The notes beneath the pieces were generated by a model. It had not been told where the DNA came from. It saw nothing but the letters and a program-made list of their open reading frames with translations, and searched no databases. Positions 8,459 to 15,297 of a stretch of 64,000 nucleotides of DNA are shown piece after piece (position 1 is the first letter of the stretch; every line of letters starts with the position of its first letter). Source of the DNA: Tanticharoenia sakaeratensis NBRC 103193 (GTDB lineage: Bacteria > Pseudomonadota > Alphaproteobacteria > Acetobacterales > Acetobacteraceae); assembly GCF_000963885.1 (NCBI RefSeq), contig NZ_BALE01000015.1, positions 1 through 64,000 on the forward strand. Reading direction: 5' to 3'. Made by a program: the position numbers and the translations under genes.

Positions 8459-9187
8459 ATGACGATGGCCGACTATTTCAGCGTCCATACGACCCTTGTG
8501 CATATCCCGCTCGGCCGGGGCGGCTATGATCTGTCCTGGATCGAGGCTGTGGGCACGGCTTTCTGTCTGCCCTGCATCTGGCTGGCCAGCCGGGAGAGGA
8601 TCGAGAACTTTCCGTTCGGCGTGGTGAACGCGAGCTGTTTCGCTGTCATCTTCTTTCAGATTCAGCTCTATGCAAGCCTGCTCCTGCAAATCTATTTCGT
8701 GGCGGCCAACATCTACGGATGGTGTTGCTGGGGACCCGGCGCGTCGCAGGCCTCTGATAGTCTTCATGTGCGATGGATGCTCGCGCGGCCTCGCGCCATC
8801 GCAGGCATGACCTGCGCCGCCGCCATCGCCATCATGACCTGGCGGATTGATGCCCTGTTCCGGGAAATATCGGCGATGATGGTGCATCTGGGTGCGCCGT
8901 CACCGGGCGCGATCCCGTCGGACCCTTACCCGTTCTGGGATTCGGCGATTCTTGTGCTTCAGGTAGCCGCGATGATCCTGATGGCGCGGAAATTTGTCGA
9001 GAGCTGGATTTTGTGGACATTTACCTATGCGCTTGGCGCCATCATCTATTTCGAACAGGGCGTCCTGGTCATGGCGCTGGAGAATATCGTTCTGACCATG
9101 ATCTCCCTTGGCGGCCTGATGAACTGGATGGCTGCGGCGAAATCCAGCGCCATGCCGGCCGAAGCTTTACCCAAGGTTGTTATCTGA
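8459..9187 (+). CDS. pnuC: PnuC/PnuT-family vitamin transporter
   Basis: 242 residues with about seven predicted membrane spans. The family core is present: NFPFGVVNASCFAVIFFQ..LYASLLLQIYFVAANIYGWCCW matches the usual NxWxxGxx...YADxxLQxxYxxxxxYGWxxW pattern, followed by a second half (WDSAILVLQ ... ESWILWTFTYALGAIIYF ... GGLMNWM). PnuC proteins carry nicotinamide riboside by facilitated diffusion driven by kinase trapping; PnuT members carry thiamine. Being third in the receptor/thiaminase operon favours thiamine or one of its halves as cargo, with ThiM as a possible trapping kinase for the thiazole. Start: ATG at 8459, 32 bases after the thiaminase stop; an alternative in-frame ATG lies 6 bases on. 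Confidence 0.88.
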   Translation: MTMADYFSVHTTLVHIPLGRGGYDLSWIEAVGTAFCLPCIWLASRERIENFPFGVVNASCFAVIFFQIQLYASLLLQIYFVAANIYGWCCWGPGASQASDSLHVRWMLARPRAIAGMTCAAAIAIMTWRIDALFREISAMMVHLGAPSPGAIPSDPYPFWDSAILVLQVAAMILMARKFVESWILWTFTYALGAIIYFEQGVLVMALENIVLTMISLGGLMNWMAAAKSSAMPAEALPKVVI

Positions 9188-9264
9188 TCAGTTGCCTTGG
9201 GCAACACAGTCCCATCGCGCCATTTCCGTCGTCATGGGTAACTCGTATATCTGGATCGAAACGA

Positions 9265-9286
9265 GGCGGCCGACTTTATAGCCGCC
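9265..9286 (+). terminator. Possible hairpin after the pnuC-type gene
   Basis: GGCGGC (9265-9270) and GCCGCC (9281-9286) can pair around a 10-base AT-rich loop, 78 bases after the transporter stop. There is no T-run, so termination is only suggested. A second small hairpin (GGCCTT 9352-9357 with AAGGCC 9361-9366) follows. Confidence 0.35.
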
Positions 9287-9897
9287 GGAAGAGGCCGGAC
9301 GACCGAACCTCAAATCCGTGATGAACAGGCATGAAAATTTGCAATGTTCCTGGCCTTCTAAAGGCCGGGAAATATGTCCACATCGACCTTTAGATTGACG
9401 TCCGTGATGCAGGCAGCGAGCAAGCTGAAAAGGAAAACAGCAGCGCTCGCTATATCCTCCAGCCGCCTGACGGTCAGCAAGGCCTCGCAAAAACCGACAG
9501 AACTGCACGCTTGATCTCGCCTTACGAACAGTCTTGCCCCTACGGCCCCAGCTTCGCGCGGCTGCTTGAAGCCTTTTCGTTTACGTTGCGCGCTGCAACT
9601 CCAGCACCTGCCCTCAGTCTCGAGGCAATACTCGCCCCAGTCGGAAATCACAGGGCGCCACGATCCAGTCGATCAGCGCATGGACTTCCATCCGCGTCTT
9701 AGGCGCGTCAGGCGAGGTAAGTAAGGGCCGTCACCTGTGACGCGCAGATCGACGTCAGATCGTTGTGCAGGGCAAGCGCCTGCTCGCGGGGCAGAGCCAG
9801 CGTCCGTATTTCGGACCTGTCAAACGTGAAAAACCGACCAGCTGCGTGGCTGCCGCTTCTGCACAATGCCCCCTGACAGGATCGTAGCGTCCAGCGC
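9287..9897. other. Non-coding or decayed stretch between thiamine and nitrate loci
   Basis: About 600 bases with no convincing gene on either strand. The only protein-like reading is on the minus strand just after the nasS stop, ending at about 9714. A short frame there (FFTFDRSEIRTLALPREQAL..., ending TALTYLA) has a natural amino-acid composition but no good start codon. It may be a small unannotated protein or the tail of a lost gene. No transposase motif was identified. The stretch probably marks the boundary between two separately acquired blocks. Confidence 0.4.
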
Positions 9898-10794
9898 TCA
9901 AAGGCTGAAATTCAGCTCGCCGATTTCCATGGGAGTTACCCAGCCAAGTTCGACCATTTCGCTCAACATCGGCTCTGGCGCGGTCACATGTTCGCTGCCG
10001 AAGGTCATGGCGTCATGATTGGTCGCGCCAGGCAGGATTTCGCGTGTCGCACCCAAGGGAAGGGCGAGGCCACCATCTGCAAGTGGCGCAGTGAGCAGCC
10101 GCACAAGCACGTCGCGGTTTTCGATCCGGTTGCAGAATGCGATGGCGTCCTGAAGAGCGCTGCGTAGCGCTTCGGACGCATCAGCATTTGCCTCCCTCCA
10201 GGATCCGGTCGTGACAAGAATCTTCTCGATGTGGTCAGCCCAAATGGAGGACGATCCGGCGACGATACGGCCGATTCCCTCGTGCTCGGCGGCAGCGCCC
10301 CATGGTGGTCCCGCACAGAATCCGTCGATCCTGTCATCGCGCAATGCATCCAGCATGGTATCCGGCGGCATGGCGACAATCTGCGCAAGGTCATCAGCCG
10401 TGCTGGATTTCATTGCGAGATAACGGCGCAGAAGGAGGAAATGGGTTGAGTACGGATGCACCACTGCAAGCCTGGGGCGCTGCCCGTTCGGTTGAGGTTC
10501 CAGAGCGCCATGTCGCAGGACAATAGTATTTCCGCCTTTCGACAGGATCAGAAGCGGATCAAGTGCCACGGGCCTGCCGCGCCGTCCCAGAGCGGTCATG
10601 ATCGCGAGCGGCGGAAAGACGACAGCTGCATCCAGCCGGTTCCAGGCAAGGCCGTCGGCAATATTTGACCAGGACGGCTCGACCATGATGGAGACGTTGA
10701 GCCCGTTGCGACGGAAATATCCGAGATGGTCGGCTACGAGGACAGGCGCGCTGTCGGCAAGGCGGAGCAGGCCGATGCGGATGGAGGCAGTCAT
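9898..10794 (-). CDS. nasS: NasS-type nitrate/nitrite sensor (NrtA/CmpA-like, cytoplasmic)
   Basis: 298 residues of the NrtA/CmpA-like solute-binding fold (IRIGLLRLADSAPVLVADHLGYFRRNGLNV at the start, IDGFCAGPPWGAAAEHEG in the middle) but with no signal peptide. It is therefore the soluble sensor NasS, not a transporter component. NasS holds the RNA-binding antiterminator NasT inactive and releases it when nitrate or nitrite binds. The GPPW segment typical of nitrate-binding relatives is kept. The start codon abuts the nasT stop (TAA then ATG at 10794), so the partners are translated in step. It is the last gene of the nitrate operon. Confidence 0.9.
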   Translation of the reverse strand: MTASIRIGLLRLADSAPVLVADHLGYFRRNGLNVSIMVEPSWSNIADGLAWNRLDAAVVFPPLAIMTALGRRGRPVALDPLLILSKGGNTIVLRHGALEPQPNGQRPRLAVVHPYSTHFLLLRRYLAMKSSTADDLAQIVAMPPDTMLDALRDDRIDGFCAGPPWGAAAEHEGIGRIVAGSSSIWADHIEKILVTTGSWREANADASEALRSALQDAIAFCNRIENRDVLVRLLTAPLADGGLALPLGATREILPGATNHDAMTFGSEHVTAPEPMLSEMVELGWVTPMEIGELNFSL

Positions 10795-11382
10795 TTATTT
10801 CGTATCCTCGGCTGCAGGTGCCTGCATGGTCAGGTAGCTTGCACAAACATCCACGATCTTGCGGGCTTCCCGCATCGCCTGCCGCCGAAACCAGCGATAC
10901 GCTTCGGCCTCGCCGCAACGCTCGTTTTTCATGAACAGCTTTTTGGCGCGATCGACCAGATCACGTTCGGAAAGCGTTTTTTGCGCTGTATCGAGTGCGC
11001 GTTGCGTGCGCCGGAAACGCGCATAAAGTGAAATTGCCGCGCGGAGCAACGGCTTGACGTCGCGCGGCGGCGTGTCGATCACGTTATAGGAGCACACGCC
11101 GGCTTCGAACGCATCTTCCATCAGATGTTCGTCGTCCTTGTCGACAAACAACGCCACCGGCCGCTCCATATCGGACCCCGACAAGGCGCGCACGCTGTCG
11201 AGCGCGTCGCGGTCGGGTCGCGCCAGATCGACGAGCACGATATCGGGCTGGAACTGCCGCACGGCGTCGATGAGCGCCGTGCCCGCAGTCAGCCGGATAA
11301 GGGTAAGCGATGCGTCGGCCGCAAGCAGATCGGACAAGGCATTGACGCGTCCGGAGTTCTCATCTGCCAGAAGCACGCGCAT
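10795..11382 (-). CDS. nasT: NasT-type response regulator with ANTAR RNA-binding domain
   Basis: 195 residues: a receiver domain at 1-115 (MRVLLADENSGR start, DIVLVDLARPD around the usual phospho-acceptor site) and a C-terminal ANTAR three-helix domain at about 130-188 (ALDTAQKTLSERDLVDRAKKLFM, then AYRWFRRQAM). ANTAR proteins bind paired short hairpins in leader RNA and prevent early termination. Directly followed by nasS, the pair should couple nitrate sensing to read-through of the nitrate operon leader. A hairpin that might be part of such a leader is noted upstream of the narK-type gene. Confidence 0.93.
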   Translation of the reverse strand: MRVLLADENSGRVNALSDLLAADASLTLIRLTAGTALIDAVRQFQPDIVLVDLARPDRDALDSVRALSGSDMERPVALFVDKDDEHLMEDAFEAGVCSYNVIDTPPRDVKPLLRAAISLYARFRRTQRALDTAQKTLSERDLVDRAKKLFMKNERCGEAEAYRWFRRQAMREARKIVDVCASYLTMQAPAAEDTK

Positions 11383-11385
11383 GGA

Positions 11386-14300
11386 TCAGTAAACGTCCCG
11401 GCGATAACGCCCCGCGCGCGTCAGATCCGAGACGAACGTATCGGCTGCAGTGAAGCTCATGTCGCCATGGCGCGCCACGATACGGCGCAAGGCCGCATGC
11501 ACGTCGCGGGCCATGCGGGCGGCGTCGCCGCAGATATAGACGTGCGCTCCGGCGCTGAGCCAGGACCAGAGTTCGGCACCATGTTCCTCCATGCGATCCT
11601 GAACATAGATACGTGCATCCTGATCGCGCGAGAACGCCGTGTCGAGACGCGTCAGTGTTCCGGATGCCAGGAAAGACTTGAGTTCCTCCTCGAAATAGAA
11701 GCTGCTGGCGGCGTGCCGCTCGCCAAAGAACAACCACGCGCGGCCCGATGCTCCGGTTACCGCACGCTCCTGCAGGAAGCTGCGGAACGGCGCAATCCCG
11801 GTGCCTGGGCCGATCATGATGATTGGTGTCGCACTCTCGGTCGGCAGCCGGAAATGCGCATTCGACTGGATGAAGACGTCTGCTGTGTCGCCTGAAGCGA
11901 GATCCGCAAGCCACGGCGAGCAGAGGCCACGGTATGGCATCTGGCTGATGCCGACTGTCAGATGGACTTCCCCGGCATGAAAACGCTGGGACGACGCAAT
12001 GGAATAGAGACGCGGCTGGAGCTTGCGGAACAGACGCGGAATATCATCCCGGCTCGCAGAAAGCCGTGCACTCATTAGCAACTCCGGCAGATACCCTGCC
12101 GTCAGGCCAAGACGCTCGAGCATGGCGGGCGACGGACGTCCCAGATCGAAATGACGGGTCAATGCGTCGCGAAGCGGAACAACTCCATGGTGCTTCAGTG
12201 CAAGCGGCGCGTCCGCGGGCAGGCCGATGGCAGATAACGCCGCTTCCACCGCATCGGGATGATTGAGCGGCCATATGCCAAGCGCGTCGCCGGGTTCGTA
12301 GCGCAGGCCGCTTGCGGTCAGGTCGAAACCGATCAGGCGGGTGTCGCGTCCGGAGCAATCCGATGTCAGGCGCTCGTTGCGACAGAGCGTGGCGACGACC
12401 GGGGTATCGCGCTGGGATGTCTTCGTCTTCGGAGCCGTCGTGGCCGCAGTCGATGCGGTGGGAACCAGAGCTGCAAGCAACTGCACCTGCCAGTCGGCCA
12501 CCGCATCTTCGTAGTCCGGCTCGCATTCCCGCCGTGGGACGAGAATTCGACTGCCGAGTTCGGCAAGTCTCCCGTCAAGCGCGCGACCGAAGCCGCAAAA
12601 GCGTGCATAGGTGGAATCGCCCAGCGCGAGCACGGCGTGCGACGTGTCGTCCAGCGGCATCTTGCGGGCCTGCATCCCGTCCCAGAATGCCGTCGCGCAA
12701 TCCGGTGGATCCCCGTCGCCGAATGTCGAAGTAACAAAAATAATGGGCCCGTTCGGCACTGTATCGGCCGAGACGGTATCAAGGCACGCCATGGAAACGC
12801 GCTGACCTGCAGCCTTCAGGGCCTGGGCGACTTCAGCGGCCACTGTCTCGGCACGCCCGGTCTGGGAGGCCCAGAGCATTGTGACGTCGGGGTCGGCGTC
12901 GTCGCCCGGCCCGGCCTGGGCGATCTGCGAGACGCTCGTCGCCCGCGAATAAAGGCCTGACAACAGGCCGTCGACCCGAAGCCGCTCGTCGGCCGTCAGC
13001 GGGGCATGATCCGGCACGACAGGCAGTTGAGTATCGGGAGGCGAGAGGCGCAGGCCCTCAAGAAACCCTGACAGCCAGGTCGTGGCCGAAGTGGACAGGG
13101 GCGCAGCAGGCTGGGCGGCGAGCCTCAGATGCGCGGCAATCCGGTCGGGGATCGTGTCGGCGGTCACAGGCTGGCGCTCCTCCGTCGGCGGTTCCAGCCA
13201 GCTGATGGCCACGGCACACAATTTGAAGCCCGGCTGCAGCGAGATTGGATCGACCGCATCAGGTGTCAGGGCATTGACCGCGAGGTCATCGCCGAAACGG
13301 TCATTCCAGTGGAATGGGGCAAAGCAGACGCCCGGACTGACCCGATCGGTAATGCGTGCGGGCAGAACGACACGCCCGCGACGAGACCGGATTTCGATGC
13401 GATCTTCGGGCCCGATGCCATGCTGCCGGGCGTCATGCTGCGACAGTTCGACGAATGGCCCGGCGTTCAGTTTGTTCAGGCTGTCCACGCGGCCGGTCTT
13501 GGTCAGCGTGTGCCACTGGTGTTGCAGGCGCCCCGTGCCGAGCACGAGCGGGAAGTCGTCGTCCGGCCATTCGCCGGCACCAAGATACGGGCGTGCGAGG
13601 AAGCGCGCGCGGCCATCCGGAAATGGAAAACGCGGACCGGGAAGATAGCGCATCGGATGACGGGTTGCAGGATCGCCGGGCGCGCAGGGCCACTGCACCG
13701 GCCCCTGACGCAGGCGTTCGTGGCTGATCCCCGATATGTCGTAATCCGTTTTCGGGTTTGCGAACCGACTGGCCTCGGCGAAAACCTCGGCTGCCGACGC
13801 ATACGAAAACCCGTCGGAAAACCCCATGGCCTGTGCAACGCGGGCAATCAGTTCCCAGTCCGCCAATGCATCTCCCGGGGGCGCGACTGCCTGACGGGTC
13901 AGCGTCATGGTCCGGTCGGAATTGACCTGAACGCCGTCCGCTTCCGCCCATAATGCTGCGGGAAGCAGAATGTCGGCGTGACAGCCGGTCTCGGAATCCG
14001 CATAGGCATCCTGCACGATGACGCAGTCAGCTGCCCGGAGCGCTTCCACGACGTTGGCACGCCGTGCGACGGTTGCGACCGGATTGGTGCAGATGATCCA
14101 GCAGGCGCGAATTTCCTGCCGTCGCATGGCATCGAACATCGCGATGGCACCGACGCCCGCCTCGTCACGGATCGTCCCCGGCGGCAGGTGCCACAATCGT
14201 TCGGCCAACGCGCGATCTTCTGGCACCAGCGCCGAGCGCTGTCCGGGCAGGCCCGGCCCCATGTAGCCCATTTCGCGCCCGCCCATGGCGTTGGGCTGGC

Positions 14301-15294
14301 CGGTCAGGGAAAATGGGCCGGACCCCGGTCGACAGATGGCGCCGGTTGCGAGGTGCAGGTTGCAGATGGCGTTGGTGTTCCATGCCCCGGTGACGCTCTG
14401 GTTGAGACCCATCGTCCACAGGCTCATCCAGTCGGGCGAGTCCGCTATCCATCGGGCTGCCTGCTCGATCTTTTCCGGCTCGATCCCGGTAATGGCGGCG
14501 CAGCGCTCGAGTGTGTAGTCCGCCAGGAACGCGGGCATCTCGTCCCAGCCTATCGTGTGCGCTGCGATGAAATCGGCATCGATTGCGGACCACCTGACCA
14601 GCAGATGCAGGATACCGTTCAGCAGGGCGAGATCCGTGCCGGGGCGGATCTGTAGGAAAAGATCGGCCTTGTCGGCCGTGGCCGTGCGCCGGGGATCGAC
14701 CACGATCAGCTTCGCGCCGGTCCGCTTGCGATCGAGCAACCGCAGGAAAAGGATCGGGTGGCAATCGGCCATGTTTGCGCCGATGACGAAGAACAGGTCG
14801 GTCTGGTCAAAGTCTTCGTACGACCCGGGCGGAGCGTCGGCACCGAGCGAGAGTTTGTAGCCCGCGCCGGCTGCTGCCATGCACAGGCGCGAATTGGATT
14901 CGATATGTTGTGTGCGGATATAACCTTTGGCGAGCTTGTTCGCGAGATATTGCGCTTCCATCGACATCTGGCCGGACACGTAGAGCGCGATGGCATCCGG
15001 GCCGTGTGTCTCGAGAATGCTGAGCAACCGCCGGGCAGTTTCGGAAATGGCCTCATCGATCGCAGCAGCCACCGGCGGCGCCGTGCGATCTCGTCTGATC
15101 TGCGCACGATCGAGCCGCGCCGGCGACGTGATCGGCTGGTGGCAGGAACTGCCCTTCGTGCACAGGCGACCGCCATTGGCCGGATGGTCCGGATCGCCGC
15201 GCAGCTTGACGATCCGGCCGTCCTCGACCTCAAACACGATGCCGCAGCCGACACCGCAATAAGGACAGGCTGAGCGGGTCTGCGTACGTGTCAT
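11386..15294 (-). CDS. nasA: Assimilatory nitrate reductase fused to a CysJ-like flavoprotein reductase
   Basis: 1302 residues in two parts. Residues 1-700 are a NasA/NarB-type molybdopterin reductase: 4Fe-4S cysteines at 10, 13, 17 and 45, the probable molybdenum-ligand cysteine at 138 (ESNSRLCMA), and the dinucleotide-binding C-terminal barrel near 580-700. A Pro/Ala linker (700-800) leads to a flavodoxin domain at 804-945 (TMLWASQTGRAETVA; STFGDGDPPD; LGDSTYARFCG). A CysJ/P450-reductase-type FAD domain follows at 965-1145 (RLYSIASS), then an NADPH domain at 1155-1302 (GPGTGIAPFRSF; YICGDAARM). The fusion should pass electrons NADPH-FAD-FMN-FeS-Mo within one chain, replacing a separate NasB/C reductase. 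The start is 3 bases after the nirBD stop. Confidence 0.95.
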   Translation of the reverse strand: MTRTQTRSACPYCGVGCGIVFEVEDGRIVKLRGDPDHPANGGRLCTKGSSCHQPITSPARLDRAQIRRDRTAPPVAAAIDEAISETARRLLSILETHGPDAIALYVSGQMSMEAQYLANKLAKGYIRTQHIESNSRLCMAAAGAGYKLSLGADAPPGSYEDFDQTDLFFVIGANMADCHPILFLRLLDRKRTGAKLIVVDPRRTATADKADLFLQIRPGTDLALLNGILHLLVRWSAIDADFIAAHTIGWDEMPAFLADYTLERCAAITGIEPEKIEQAARWIADSPDWMSLWTMGLNQSVTGAWNTNAICNLHLATGAICRPGSGPFSLTGQPNAMGGREMGYMGPGLPGQRSALVPEDRALAERLWHLPPGTIRDEAGVGAIAMFDAMRRQEIRACWIICTNPVATVARRANVVEALRAADCVIVQDAYADSETGCHADILLPAALWAEADGVQVNSDRTMTLTRQAVAPPGDALADWELIARVAQAMGFSDGFSYASAAEVFAEASRFANPKTDYDISGISHERLRQGPVQWPCAPGDPATRHPMRYLPGPRFPFPDGRARFLARPYLGAGEWPDDDFPLVLGTGRLQHQWHTLTKTGRVDSLNKLNAGPFVELSQHDARQHGIGPEDRIEIRSRRGRVVLPARITDRVSPGVCFAPFHWNDRFGDDLAVNALTPDAVDPISLQPGFKLCAVAISWLEPPTEERQPVTADTIPDRIAAHLRLAAQPAAPLSTSATTWLSGFLEGLRLSPPDTQLPVVPDHAPLTADERLRVDGLLSGLYSRATSVSQIAQAGPGDDADPDVTMLWASQTGRAETVAAEVAQALKAAGQRVSMACLDTVSADTVPNGPIIFVTSTFGDGDPPDCATAFWDGMQARKMPLDDTSHAVLALGDSTYARFCGFGRALDGRLAELGSRILVPRRECEPDYEDAVADWQVQLLAALVPTASTAATTAPKTKTSQRDTPVVATLCRNERLTSDCSGRDTRLIGFDLTASGLRYEPGDALGIWPLNHPDAVEAALSAIGLPADAPLALKHHGVVPLRDALTRHFDLGRPSPAMLERLGLTAGYLPELLMSARLSASRDDIPRLFRKLQPRLYSIASSQRFHAGEVHLTVGISQMPYRGLCSPWLADLASGDTADVFIQSNAHFRLPTESATPIIMIGPGTGIAPFRSFLQERAVTGASGRAWLFFGERHAASSFYFEEELKSFLASGTLTRLDTAFSRDQDARIYVQDRMEEHGAELWSWLSAGAHVYICGDAARMARDVHAALRRIVARHGDMSFTAADTFVSDLTRAGRYRRDVY

Positions 15295-15297
15295 CGA

